64,000 nucleotides of DNA from Diphasiastrum complanatum (taxonomy: Eukaryota; Streptophyta; Lycopodiopsida; Lycopodiales; Lycopodiaceae): positions 23,191,367 to 23,255,366 of the forward strand of contig CM055098.1 in assembly GCA_029204225.1 (NCBI GenBank), written 5' to 3'. A program made the position numbers and the translations under genes. How positions within the stretch are numbered: the stretch's first letter is position 1; each line of letters opens with the position of its first letter. Below are positions 36,516-49,900 of the stretch, one piece after another. The notes under the pieces were generated by a model. The model saw nothing but the letters and a program-made list of their open reading frames with translations, was not told where the DNA came from and searched no databases.

Positions 36516-37545
36516 GAGCAAAGAAAGCTCTTCATGTGATCAAGATGAATGTGACAAATGAACTTCTCAAGGAAATTGGTAAGTGTACTTCATCTAGTGA
36601 GGCTTGGGAAGCTTTAAAGAAGATTTATGAGTCCAAGTCTACATCAAGGGTCCTAACCCTTAGGAGGCAACTATTTCAAAGCTTACAAAAGAAGGATGAA
36701 AGTGGTCATGCTTTTGTTTTGAGGGTTAAAGCATTCAATGTTGAGTTAGCACGTATATATGAAAGTGTTAAGGAGTTCAAGTACTTCGTAATGGCTTGTT
36801 GGATGAGCATGATAATCTTGTTAAAAGTTTTGCTATTCAAAAGACATTGCCAAGTATGGAGGACTTGCAAGAAATCTCGGTGAATGAGAGGTTTAGGCTT
36901 CTATCAAGAGGATAATCTACTTCCATATCTCAAGTTTGAGGAGGAGGCTATGTTCTCATAGGGCAAGTTCAAGGGCAAAGGACAAGATCAAGTTGAGGCT
37001 TCTACTTTTGTTGGCAAGAAGAAAGATAGACTAAGCTAAAATGTTTCTAGTGTGGAGTCAAAGGACATTTTGCTAGTGAGTGCTTCAAAAAGAAAAGAGA
37101 TCAAGGTGGGAAACAAGGCAATTTCACTTTTGAAGAGGATGGTGTTGATGAGCAAAATTCAAGTGATTCTTTTTTGATGTCTTCTTGTTTGCTAACCAAT
37201 GATGGAGATATTGATCCATGGTGGATTGATAGTGGAGCAAGCTTTCATATGACATGTCACAAAGAGTACTTCACTTCTTTGGTGCCTTACGAAGGAGAGA
37301 AGAAAGTCATTAACATGGCCAATGGTGGTAAAGTTGTTATCCAGGGCAATGGTACTATTCCTATTTTTCTCTCATCTACAAATAGGAATGTAAGCTTGAA
37401 AAATGTTTTGTTCATACCTTCCATTACTAAGAATGTTCTTAGTGTGTGTCAAATGGTTGACAAAGGGCTTAAAGTGGAATTTGTTGGTGATTCTTGCTTG
37501 ATCAAAAGGAATGAAGTCTTGATTGCCCAGGCAAGAGACAAGTGA
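36512..37545 (+). pseudogene. Copia gag and protease, joined downstream of RNase H
   Basis: Directly after ISWMSKKQ of RNase H the frame reads AKKALHVIKMNVTNELLKEI, the middle of gag, with EAWEALKKIYESKSTSRVLT next. A degraded zinc knuckle (CF*CGVKGHFASEC, with a stop) lies near 37040-37085. The protease frame 37174-37545 has an intact WWIDSGASFHMT motif. This order (RNase H followed by gag) cannot come from a simple insertion of a normal element; it needs recombination or template switching. It is closest in sequence to the gag/protease at 16597-17915. Confidence 0.85.
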
Positions 37546-39386
37546 CCTCTAAAAACTTGATGGATATGTTGTTTCTAACCATGGTGGTTTGAAGGCAAAG
37601 AAGCAAGTTGGTGAGCTTTGTTCAATGTCAAAGTCACAAAGGTTGTCTTATTCTAGATCTAGCTCAAGATCCAAGATGCCTTTTCATTTAGTACATTTGG
37701 ATGCGCATTGTACTAGTACTTTTAAGTAATGGAGGAGAAAAGATGTTTGTGACTTGCATTGATGACTTTAGTAGATATTGTTAAACTTTTCTTCTAGAGA
37801 GTAAGGATTTCATATTTGATGTCTTTCTCAAGTTCAAGAATGTTGTGGAGAGTCAATTAAACATAAAGGCCAAATGCTTAAAGTTGGAAAATGAAGACCT
37901 ATCAACAAAGTTCAAAGAGGTTTGTGTGGCACATGGGATCAAGAGGGAGCTTTCAAACTCAAAGGTTCTACATAGTGTGGAAGAGAGGAGGATGATTTTT
38001 TTTCAAAAGAGCTAAATCCATGAGGGTGAATGCAAATGATGGTAAAAGTTCATACAAAGTTCAAAGAGGTTTGTGCGGCACATGGGATCAAGAGGGATCT
38101 TTCAAACTCAAAGGTTCTACATAGTGTGGAAGAGAGGAGGATGATTTTTTTTCGAAAGAGCTAAATCCATGAGGGTGAATGCAAATGATGGTAAAAGTTC
38201 ATTTAAGGTTCTTTTTGGTAAGAAGCCAAGGATGGAGCATTTGAAGATCTTTGGTAGTACTTGCTATGTCAACTCATATTTTGGATTCTTGAAGGGAATC
38301 TTTGTTGGCCATAGTGAAGTAAGAAGATGTTGTTGATGTTGATCAATTTAACATTTTTGGTGGTGATGAAGATGGTTCTTTGGATGGTGATGAAGGAGAT
38401 GCCTCTCCAAGTCAAGTCTAAGAAGATCCTTAAGGGAAAGACAAAATCCATCTAGGCTTACATATGATGAGAGGGGTAATCAAGTTGAAGGTACAAACTT
38501 TGCTTTACTCACATGTTTTGGTTCATCTTCTTGTGTAGATGATGTTATGCAAGTGGATGGTGGTTCTCAAGGAATGGAAGAAACTAATGGATCTAGAAAA
38601 GATGTCTTAGTCAATTATTTTGATGGTCAAGAGGTTGATCTTGAAGGGCTTCAACAACACTAAAGGAAAGGTGGCAATTTGGAGCTAGTCAAGAGCATCA
38701 AAGGGAAGTCAAGTGGCAAAGATACTTTGGATCTATTTTTGTAGGTGTTTGAAGACTCAAGTAAGGTCAAGGGAGCAGAAAGAAAGTTTTCTTCAAGTTT
38801 ACTTTACTTGTTTTGTCTCATGTTTGAGCTATTTCATGTGAATGTGTGCAGATTGTCAAGATATGGTGAAACTAGTTACATTGTTTTGCATCATTTTGAT
38901 GTTGGAGTTGTACTAGCAATCTTGGCTAGTTTTGCTAATGGAAATGAAGCCAAGGAAGGCTCATTATATCACTCATTCATGGTCAAGTCATCAAGTGATA
39001 ATGATATCTTATGGCAAGATGGAAATAGAGGCTCGTTCATGGATTTTCTTGGTGGAGACATATGAAGGAAGAAAAAAGATGAAGGAGACATGCAAGCATT
39101 GGTTGATTACTCACAATTATTGTTTGTTTGTTGTTATTTTCTAGAGAGTGCAAAGTTGGACGCATGGATGAATCATTACATACACATTCTATTTGGTTCT
39201 TCATGTTCTAGTTACATCTTATATGTAAAATTGATGTAAGAAATAGTGAAGCATCCAATGTGGACACTATTCTCTATAACAAATATGAAAATTACTATAA
39301 ATCCATAGAAAGAAGGTATATTATTAGAATGGAGATCATTCTTAAAATGAATCAAAGTTGTGTAGTAAAACTAGTTGAAGAGGGAG
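37546..39386 (+). pseudogene. Degraded copia integrase/linker remains
   Basis: Scraps of integrase are visible: FKVLFGKKPRMEHLKIFG near 38210-38260 and a linker with LTYDERGNQVEGTNFALLTC near 38460. All are broken by stops. Copies of an 149-bp segment stand side by side at 37906-38054 and 38055-38203. The frame at 38745-39065 (106 residues) has no recognisable domain. The stretch ends at a purine tract (GAAGAGGGAG) and the LTR. Confidence 0.6.
37906..38203. repeat. 149-bp tandem duplication
   Basis: ACAAAGTTCAAAGAGGTTTG starts at 37906 and again at 38055; the copies differ at a few positions (GTGTGGCAC/GTGCGGCAC, GGGAGCTTTC/GGGATCTTTC, TTTCAAAAG/TTTCGAAAG). Confidence 0.9.
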
Positions 39387-39836
39387 TGTGAGAAATTGTC
39401 AACTAGTTTAAAATTTTCATGTTGAGTTTATTTGGCAATCTTGAGGACAATATGCAGCATTTTAAACTTAGAGATAGACTTTATAAAGTTAATAAGGCCT
39501 AAGAATAGTGGATTTACTATTTTTGACAACTTAGTCAAGTTGATAAGATCGAATTTGGACTTATTCTAATTGGTTAGTAGCATTGAATCTAGTCATGTTA
39601 GATCTAGGGTTTGGAATAGATCTAGAACCTTTCATAGGTTGATGAGCATCCAAATAGGGCAAGAGGTTGTTATAAATAGGCATAGAAGTGTGGAAGAATT
39701 TATCTCTCTCATTCATTTTCATGGAAGATATCTCTTTGGGTTCTACATCCATTTTTTGCATATTTGTGATGATATAGTGGATTCTTGTGTAATGATATTT
39801 TTCTTATACGTTTCATATAGTGTCGATTATTCAGCA
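39387..39836 (+). repeat. 3' LTR of the 35-39 kb copia
   Basis: Begins TGTGAGAAATTGTCAAC immediately after the polypurine tract AGAGGGAG. It contains a TATA box (GTTATAAATAGGC, about 39670) and ends near TTATTCAGCA, where Ty3/gypsy coding sequence starts. No 5' partner is in the window. Confidence 0.7.
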
Positions 39837-39845
39837 TATCTCTAA

Positions 39846-40370
39846 ATCTGGCCAAATGCCAATTCTTGGTCATGCACGACATAGTGCTAGGCCATGTTTT
39901 CTCGAGGCATGGCATTGCCACCGACGTAGACAAGATCTACATGATACGTGTTTTGTCTGAACCTGAAATTGTACGCGAAGTATACATCTTTATGGGGCAT
40001 TGCAATAATTATTGGAGATTTGTCTTGAATTTCACCAAGCTAGCTCGTTTGATCTACCAAATGATCATCTAACTCGAATGGACATCTGAAGCTACTACGA
40101 CATTCTATAAACTTAAGAAAGCCTTAGCAACCGCTACAATCCTACGACCCCTAATCTGCACCATAGAATTCCATGTCCATACAGATGCTATAGGGAGTGT
40201 TCTAACATAGCCAAGGGAGTATAAATCCAATTTACTTTGTCAGTAAGCAATTGATTCCTACGGAGATGCACTGTACAACTACCAAACAAGAAGCACTAGC
40301 AATGGTATATAGCATGAAGAAATTCCGCCATCCAATCCTTTCGTCTTCTTCATGGATCGTTGATTCATCA
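39846..40370 (+). pseudogene. Ty3/gypsy RT-RNase H fragment
   Basis: The plus strand reads LNLAKCQFLVMHDIVLGHVF, IATDVDKIYMIRVLSEPE and FMGHCNNYWRFVLNFTKLAR, the connection between RT and RNase H typical of Ty3/gypsy pol. It continues as EWTSEATTTFYKLKKALATA and FHVHTDAIGSVL, the RNase H start with its first Asp. There are stops. It is the only gypsy sequence I see in the window. Confidence 0.8.
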
Positions 40371-40374
40371 TGAT

Positions 40375-41625
40375 TGTGTAAAGATTTGACAAAATCTAGC
40401 TTGATCATTTTGCAATTTCATGTACATAGTGAAATTATCTCACATGTGTGGAGCATGTTCCCACGTGTGGAGGGTAGTCATAATCACTTTAACTCATTTA
40501 TGATGAGTTTGAATAGTCAATAGGCCTTAATCTTGAGGTTTGGGGGTCCTCTATCAAAACCACTCATTGTACACTTGTAATTAAGTGATTAGGCCAATTT
40601 TTTACTTGGATTAGATCATGATAATGTAGGTTTCTTACACTTGGCTTGATGGTAGAGGGCTAGTGACATTGCACCTCATAATCTTATTTGTCAATATGGA
40701 CCAATCATCGTGAAGGATGCACCTAAATGGTCCAATCAATGTAAAAGGTGACATGTAAGTGGTCCAATCAAAGTAAGAGATGATTCTAGAGAGGTCCAAT
40801 CATTGAGCACCATTGTCACACCTCTTGGAGCTTGAGTCACTATTAGAGAGTGAGAGAGACTGATTCTATATTGAGTTCTTTGGAGAGATCCTGACATTCT
40901 ACACTTAGAGGGTTTTTGCACATTGTCTCTCTACTTGAGAGTTCATGTACTCTTTCTATCTCTACCCGGGAGCAAGCCACTTTTTTACTTATTTTTTTTC
41001 ATCACAAGTTGTCTCTAATGTGTTTGATGAATGGTGAATAATTCATGCATGGTTTTATGTGCTCTTGCCTTAGAATTGTCAACCTACATTGATTCTATCT
41101 TGTTGGTGCTACATCTGTGTGCAATCGCACACACGTTAGGAGATCATTCACATTGTTTGGGATGTTCCCACGCATGTGAAAAGTACACAAAATTGTCATT
41201 TGCAAGGGCAAATAACAATATCTAGCCGATCACCTCTCACGAAAACGCCAAGTTACCACTATATATGATAATAGCTCCTTTATACACAAAACTTTTGAGA
41301 GAGAGAATTGTTTTGAGTCAAATTCTCTTGTTGCATTCTCTCTCTACCCGAGGGCTCTTCATTTTTCTCTCTCTACCCGAGAGTAGGATGTTTGATTGTC
41401 TATAAATCTTGAGTAACACTTAGTTTTTTCATGGATGTGCATGGAAATGGCTTGTCTTTGATGGATGATGACCTTATGTGTACAAGAGATCTTGCCTAGA
41501 TCCAAATCTTGATTGATAGCCTATCAAAATCCGAGTGGATCAAGATAGATTTGGTAGTGTGCAAACTCTCATGCATGTAGGTCGTGGTAAATCTTTGCAA
41601 GGTCCTCAGATGTCAATTTTTAACA
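40375..41625 (+). repeat. Probable solo LTR related to the 23-27 kb copia family
   Basis: Contains GGAGCATGTTCCCACGTGTGG, close to the complement of the LTR segment near 24130-24150, and four spaced GTCCAATCA units (about 40690-40815) like the GGTCCAAT units of the 18.7 kb LTR. A TATA-like TATATGATAATAG lies at about 41260. Starts TGTGTAAAGATTTG and ends TTTTTAACA. I found no matching 5-bp duplication, so limits are tentative. Confidence 0.5.
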
Positions 41626-43570
41626 GTTTCTCACTATAGCTCAATACCTTAACTTGCCTTTATTTTTTAAAGCTAGATGTTCCATTAACTTACATTAGCC
41701 TATTATTCAAACTACAAGTTCAATCAGTAAAAGTTTTTAGTATAATGCAAATTAATCGAAAATTTTTATTTACATTTATAAGTATTTCTAATATTTTAAA
41801 GTAAACAAACAAAACAAAACAAAAAACTAAGGATGTAGCACATTTTCCTAGCTTTGTTCAGAATATATCTAGCGGTTCCTAAAAAATGACACCCACCTTG
41901 CAAAGTTACTAAGATATGCAATTCTAGGATGCCCGGACACATTTTGATATTGGAATCACCAATTGATTCTTTTATGTTTGAGCATTGGTTAAAGAAACCA
42001 AAGAATATCAACTACATGTATATATATTCCTTCTTTAACCTTTAAATTAATAAAAACATCTCAAGAAAGAAATAATTAAATCAAGTTTTGGCATATACAA
42101 TAGGATTGATGGACACGATGCCCACTACTTTGATTCATGCATCAATGCAAAGTTAGAGTCCAAGGATGAATATAATCTCAAAATGTCAAAAATCAAAAAT
42201 TTCTAAATAATTGTTGTGAAATTTGCCCATTAAAAATTGTGTTGTCATTCTCTCTTCCCCACGACTTATAATATTTGATAACCACGTCTATGGAGCGACC
42301 ACATTTTGACACAGTCCACATGATAACTTCAAACAAAATATGCTTTCACTTAAATAGATAGGTGTTTAAATCTCATCACATCATTAAGCCAACAAAGATG
42401 AGAGCCCAAAAAGTTGAGATACTCGATTGAGACTAATAAAATTATTGATTGCTTAGTTCTCAATAAACACATATTTGATTCCATCCGAGAGACGCCTTTG
42501 AACAAGTAGTGATCCAATTCATTAGATGACCTTCAACCATACTTTGAATTATGGTCTAGCTAACATTGAATGGATAACTTATAAAATTATCTCATCTAAG
42601 AACTTATTTTTATTGTTTACTCCACCTTTAGGTGTTAATCTTTGTGTAACTATTAAATAATCGAAACACCATGACAAGCCAAGGCTAAAAAATGGTCAAG
42701 CTAAATGATAGATAGTTGCCAGAGGGTTGATACAAACATATGCAAAGAGCAATGAACCTCTACGGAGAACAACATTTGAGTTTTATATCATGGGAACATA
42801 CTAGACTAATTATCCAATAGAACCTTCAATCTACATGTAACAAGTGTTCACCAACATAAATGCCAAATAAGTTTGTTTGTCTTAGAGGGTGAGCATAGTG
42901 AGACGCATCATCACTAACCTAAATGCATCAAAACAAGTTTGCTCCTGGATTGTATCCACCAGCCATAGTTTTCTATATTCTTTCAAGAGTGAAAATCAAG
43001 GTTGCATAAAAGTATATAGAATCATGAATGACCTTTCCAAATTCAGCAAGTTCAAAATGTCAAACCATTTGAATATGTTGATAATTATTTTGGAAAATTT
43101 TAAACCTAAAATGTCACTTGTGCACATAATGTATCAATCACTATAATCAAAGATTGATACAAATAATGTACATGCTAATTATTGATAACATACATGTTAC
43201 TTATCAAGTGGACAGTTTGATCCTACCTTAATAGGCACAATCTCAAAAATACGTCTCTAGCCAAGAAAAGGTTCACTCCTTAACACTCACTAGGAATGAA
43301 GCCATTATATGTCCCCATGACCCATATCACACGTGTTTGCCACTGTTTCCTTAATTCAAATTATATTCTTCACACATAAGCCAGTGCTAGTTTACAATAT
43401 GCGCGAGTACAACATTCCTCAAATTATGACTTCATTCTCATTACATTCATGAAGCCAATTACAATATATGTTAAGAGTTCTAGAGGGTTGACACTCTCTT
43501 AGCCACTGCTCAGGAAACAGAGTGAACATCAAGCTTGGATCTTCCATTCTGGACTTCACTATCTAATGTA
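41626..43570. other. Gene-free region
   Basis: AT-rich intergenic DNA with no recognisable coding region, LTR or RNA gene. It probably includes the 3' flank of the minus-strand SUD1-like gene. Confidence 0.5.
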
Positions 43571-43573
43571 TAG

Positions 43574-43899
43574 TTTGACCTCATCCCTCTCGCCTACGCC
43601 AAGATAGATGCATGAAATGATGATCATGAAGTGTGATTTAAAGAACAAAATCATTCACAAAGAAAATTTCAAATAGATAGTGAGAATACAGTTAGCTTTT
43701 CCTTCACTGTATAAAGACCAAAGAAATCATCCATATCTAACCTAAAATTTGACCTCATCGCTCTCGCCTAACCAAGATACATGCATGAAATCATCATCAT
43801 GAAGTGTGATTCAAACAAAATCATTCACAAAGAAAATTTCAAATAGATAGTGTGAGTACAGTTAGGTTTTCCTTCACTGTATAAAGATCAAAGAGATGA
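43574..43899. repeat. Tandem duplication (174-bp period) in the SUD1-like 3' flank
   Basis: TTTGACCTCATC...CTCTCGCCTA starts at 43574 and again at 43748. Both copies include ATCATTCACAAAGAAAATTT and TTCCTTCACTGTATAAAGA. The second copy runs up to the stop codon of the SUD1-like gene at 43901-43903, so the duplication lies in its 3' untranslated region. By eye the copies differ at about 10% of positions. Confidence 0.85.
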
Positions 43900-43900
43900 T

Positions 43901-46900
43901 TCATCCAGCCCTGTTGCGCAACTTGATGGATCCACTACTGAGGCCTAAACTTGAATAACTTGGACCTTCGGAGCTGAGCAGGAGACCACTAGATTCCCCT
44001 CTCTGCTCAACATTAGTATCTGCAAGGTCACTATCAGTTTTACTGCTCTCCCCACTCTCATCTGCCGTAAGGGGGGTAATTTCCTGCTCTTCATCACTCT
44101 GGTCACTGCTGCTGTTGTCCCCAGTTTCAGGAGGTGCAAGTAAGGACTCAGAATCATGTGAGGCTGATAAGACGGCTCTTTCTCCATAGTTATGCAGCCG
44201 TCTTCCTATCAAGTATCTGTCATCTCGAATTGAATTATGAAGATCCAACACCCATTGATGCAGTCGTTTAATGCCATACCATACAAGCATCAAGGCAAGG
44301 CAAGCAAGCCAAGCAAAGCGATAAACAGCTGAGTTCACTGTGAGAGAAAACCCCAGGGGAGGAAACAACCCACGAGCAATAACATATGGAAGACACAAAG
44401 CAGTTAAAAGCTTTACAAGGATTGGAGCTATTATTTCCTGGAACACCCAAAGACCCCTCAATCGTGAAAAACCATCAGCCCTCACTTGTTCAAATTTAAT
44501 CCGCCAGCTTTCATCTGCAAATGGTGTAAGCTGGCCCAACATAACCTGTAGATCCAATGAGAACCAATAACCAGTAAGCCCAAGCGGGGAAGCAACAAGA
44601 AACATGCCATGGATTTCAGCAACGAAAGATATCCCTAAACTCCCTTTTGCTCCAAGTCAAGCATTTTATGATAACTCTCATGTTCAGCTCATTCAGTAGA
44701 TTCAAGCCAGAAAAAACAAGTGTTGTGCACCAAAAGAGCAAAGTTTCTTAACAAAACTTATATTCCCGGCCAATTAAGTTCTCATGCCAGATAGGTTCTC
44801 ATGCCTTGATAAAAGCTACAAGCTACCAAAGCTTGTCTAGCTCTGCTAAAAACAAATCTAGCAAATTCCCAAAATTTCTTTTCACATTCACACTTAATTT
44901 CCATACTTTGTAACAGCTTAAATTACAATTCACCTATGCAGAAGATTGATGGTATCTTCCATACAGAAATTAGCAGTATAAAAAAACTGAATACGTGTAT
45001 GCAAAGATAGACAAGGTACATAGATTTGCTATGAAAAGCTATAAACTAGCCCATACAATCTGACAACAACCACAAATCGAAGTCAATTTTGAAATAGAAA
45101 ATATGAAAACTAAATCAGATAGCAACCTAAAAATGTCATTAGATTCAAACTTCCCATGTACAATCATAGAACCAAAACTATGTTCCAGAATGGATCTCCA
45201 ACATGGTACCATTAGAATAGTATGGTCTAAAGTATTTGACCAAAATAAGCTAACGCACAGTGGCTCTTTATCTGATATGAATTGCAACAAGCCTCACTTG
45301 ATTACATCTTGAAATTTGGCTTAAAAAACATACTAAAGTGATTCTCAAAATTGACTACATTGCAGCCAACAACAGCCTGAATGAGGCTTAATAGACACGG
45401 AATTTTTTTCAATTGACCAGCCAGTGAGAAAAATGAAACGGCCGCTAGATACAAGTCTCAGAAATAAAGAAGAACGGTATGAGCACTTGATACATAGATT
45501 GGAAAATAATTTTTTCAGTTTTCAAGCCCCCACAAACCACTCAACATTAAGTTGTTGTACTCACAAATACTGTCCTGTGTGAGGCACTACATAAACAGTC
45601 ATGGCCAGTTTCCCAAATTGTAGTTTGCAGTTTGTTGCAACCAAGATATAAGCAGTCACGTATTAGAAACTATAAATCTAACCTTATCAGATTAAGGTTA
45701 GATACCAGAAAAACTTATATTCACTGACAAAACAAGTACTGAATCCAGTAACTTCCACAGCTTTACCCAACCCTAAATTTGTGTGCATCTTATTAGAGCT
45801 TAATCTCTGCATAAGCAGCAACCACTTCAATTATATCACTGTGTGGCACAGACTATGTGACTCTGTTGTGCAACCTGCTACACTAAAAGATATTACTGCT
45901 CCACAAGCTTGCAATTCATTCAACTGAATACAACCATATAATTCTAACAAAGGGGTTTCTAGGCATGATTCAATTAAACAAATTTTAAAAATTAAATACT
46001 CGCATTGTCGGATGTGACTTGGCTGACAACGTTTCACAGTACACAGGAAGAAAAGCATTAAACAAGTCCTCGTATGCTGATCTCTCTTGTTACATTAATT
46101 CAGAAGATGAGGAGATGAAACGTTAATGTTAGTAATATCTCGTTTTGGGTCGTAGGCATTGACAAGCCTGAATGGAACATTTTGAGTGCTAAGAGACACC
46201 TTTAAAACACTAAGGAGTTTACTCTGTAATTTCAAAGAGGAACAATGAGGTATAGAGGAAAGTAGGTTGTAACTAGGCAGGAAGTTCCAAAGGCAAGACG
46301 AAGACAGGAAGTACTTGATGCCAGGAGGAATGCCAGAAAAGCATGGCAACAACAAGGAAAGTTAACACTGAATAGAGGGTGGATGAAGTGCAAGGAAAAG
46401 ACAGGGCACAGCAGGCTGGAGGGTAGGTTCAAACACATAGAACAGGTACGCCTAGGGCAAATGGATGGAGGGAAAAAGGAGGGCTAATCAAAGAATACAG
46501 TGTGCAGAAGGAAGGACTGCCAAGGAAATGATAGAGTGACAAGGTAAATGCAAAATTCCATGTTTTCTTTCCACTTAACAATGCCTCCCAAGAACATTAT
46601 GGTTCATTCAAACCATCAATTGGTTGGAATACTTTGACGAATACATAGATGCATGTATTTTTCCAAGGGTACATAACTAGTCCACACCACACTTTTATAG
46701 GTTCACAATTTGCACATGGGACTTCCAACTTACAAGAAAGAGCATATGTGCAAAGTAATTCAGATTACTGGCAGGGGAGAAATATACCAATCTTGTCCAA
46801 ATTTTTAGGAAGACGAGCCCCAATGCCCAATCCTGATATAGCAGGAAAACGGGACTTTCATCCACTGGAACACGTAGAGGGACAACTATAAGCAGCTCAA

Positions 46901-49900
46901 AAAGTAGGCCAATAAGAACTGGAATCACCACAATCTGCACAGATAAAAACGAGTTGAAGTGAACTAAGCAGATTTTGGCTTCAGCTATTTCTTTACTTGA
47001 AGGAAAGAGTGATAAAATATACTAGTCTATGATGATAAATGAACAAAATCCTATAATTTTTAGATCGCCTTCTTAAGAATCATAGGCCAAAACTCTCAAT
47101 GATCTAAAAACTTAACATACAACCATTCTCTGTCGAAATCTGTTGATTGTTTTAAAAATAGAACTGCTCACCCAGAGGAAGAGAAGACACACGCTTTTTA
47201 CCACAATTGCCGACCACTTTAAGACCTGCATTATAAGAACACTTATATCGTGTGTCTTCAGATAGTCAACTGCATATCTTATTGCTGCTGCAACAGCCCA
47301 GATTACAAAGCAGCCAATATTGAATGCGTATAGATCTGCAAGTAAATGAAGGTTTAAGATAACTTGAACTGATAATACAGTAACTTTAAGTAATCTGAAC
47401 AAGCAAGCGATTCATCTTTTGAGACATGTAAGGAGAAACTTGTTCCGAATTTGATATATCTTTGGAGAGCACAAAGCTTTGTGAGAGAAGGGGAAGTTAT
47501 TCCATGCAAGCTTGTCAAAATATTTTTATTTAGGCTAAATGTGTAATACTAAAGAAATACTCAGCAGATTAAGACTTTCTCAAAGGGCATATCATAAGGT
47601 CAACATGATGCATGCAAAGCAAGTATAGAAAAACTGCCACAACAACCAGCAAGCTTGAATCTGAAAAAGATTTTACACTAAAAAGACTTTTCTCTGAGTT
47701 TCAGGACTTTCCATTCAAAGTGCATCTGGCACATATAGCATCACCAGAATTAAACATTGAAATCTAAAAAATCTAGACCGCTTCTTGCAATCTAAAGTCT
47801 GATGTGCAAACATATGACTGATTTAACTTTGCGAGGAACAATTTCGAACATGATATACTTTATAACTGAAGGCTACAAACATGCACATCACATTAACAAC
47901 TCGCTGTACTTGGCTTGAATATCAGCTTCTAAGCAAGTAGATGTTCCCATACTAACTGCACATAAACACAGTAATTTTATTCGGTGCTCTAGGTTTAAAA
48001 AGCCCTTCGCTTTGAAATGGGCAGAACTTCAATTAAAATTGGCCTGCCTCCAAAGATTGTCAAAATCCAAATTGGCATGTGGAAATAAGTAATTAATAGA
48101 CAAGCTGCTTGCCATCCCTTGTCAGTATGCAGAACTTTCATTCACCACTCAAAACAAAATGCTGTTTGGAATGCCTACTTGATTCCTCAAAAATAAGTTG
48201 GAAGGTGGACATGTGGAACGCACAATCTAAGTGCTGGAACAAAGGAACAAGACATTTATGAACAATCATGTCCAAAGTCATGGTAAAAAGTTGAAGCTAG
48301 TCCACTAGACCTGTGTACCTTTTTGGCTTGAAAGTAGTTATAGTTATTCCTAAAAGATGGCTACATAATAAGCAACTGCTTCCTTTATTTCGCTTCCAAA
48401 AGATAACACTTTCATGAATCCAAACATCAACTGCATGTCAAGTACCATAATCGTGCAAGCAACATGTGGATGGGATAGCAAGACTGCAAAGCTACACAGC
48501 TCACCATTGCAATTAGCACCTCGCGTTATCGGAAGTTTTGAGAATGAGGCTACGATGCTCCTTCCCAGGGAAACAGGCAAAAGAACCATAACGGAGTTGA
48601 TCACAAGAAGAGTCAGCCATGCTCCAACCAGTAAAAGTACTATGCGCACTGCAAATGAATACCTGCTAATATGAAAGACAAACCAAATGAAACAGAGTTT
48701 GAAAATATTTGAATCAAGATATAGCATAAGATATAAAGATGGGATTTTTTTTTAAATGAATTCGAGAAAAGTATCAAAAGCATATCTTCATGTAAACCAT
48801 GGCAAGAATCGTTTGGTTCTGGCATGATTTTTCAGTAAGAACCTTACATTATCTCTTGATAAGCGCACATTTCCTGGCTTCCCAATAAACATTGCATATA
48901 ATGCTACGTTTCAAAATTTTCAAACTTTCTGGCTAGGAATGAGACAAATTTAAAGATTCAAATACACAAACCCTATGAATCAAGGTTCATTAAGAAAAAG
49001 CTTGAAGAATGTAAAATGAATCTTAGCTACTTGGAAGATTAGTTTGAGATTGCATGAATTTTGATTTCAAACTAAGAAAATACTCAAGTGCCTTCCTCCA
49101 ATGACCTTCCAAAAAAGCATTTTTGAAAACGACAAACTAGCGCGGCAATGATTCAATGACACAAAATTCTGGAATGGTAGCGAAACTAACCATTCATCGG
49201 TCTCTGATCTCTCATCAAGGTCACCTTCACCAGCATGGCTACCTCCACTACTGTTTGTGATTTCTTCTTCATCATTACTTCTTTGCAGCACCACCGGTGG
49301 CACTCTTTCATAATTAGGAGCTACACCATGTTGAGCATTCTGCAGCCTGAGTGCTCTTTCCTGATCAGTTCTGTTCGAGTCCTCTGGTCCAGGAAGAAGA
49401 TAGTCCGAAAGTCCAAGTGCCCAGCCAGTAACAGAAAACCAATGGAAAAGAACAGCTTTGATGATAACCCGTGGCCTGAAGTGTTCCATCGCAAAGGGAA
49501 TGCAGATGTGAAATAAGAGCATATCCGCAGGTAATTCAGTGAATGGGTCTGAGACTCTGAAAAACAAGGAGCAATGGTAAGAAGACTGCAAATATTATTG
49601 CCACCATTCATAAGGTCCTGAAAATATTATTGCCAACATTCATAAGGTAAACAAGCCTCTCACCCACACAAAAAAAAAAAAAAACACAAGGCAATTTACC
49701 GAATATCAAGAGGGAATGTCAATGGAGAAATGAAAATGGCTAGTTGAACTGGCAAAAACACGAGCATCACAATAAGACTCCCGTAGACAACTACTGATAG
49801 AAGCACTCGCCGAGCATGCTTATGTAATGGATCATCAATCAGATCTCTGAACGGATTATAATTCGGATCTGATGGATCTCTTAAAAAATATAGAACTCCA

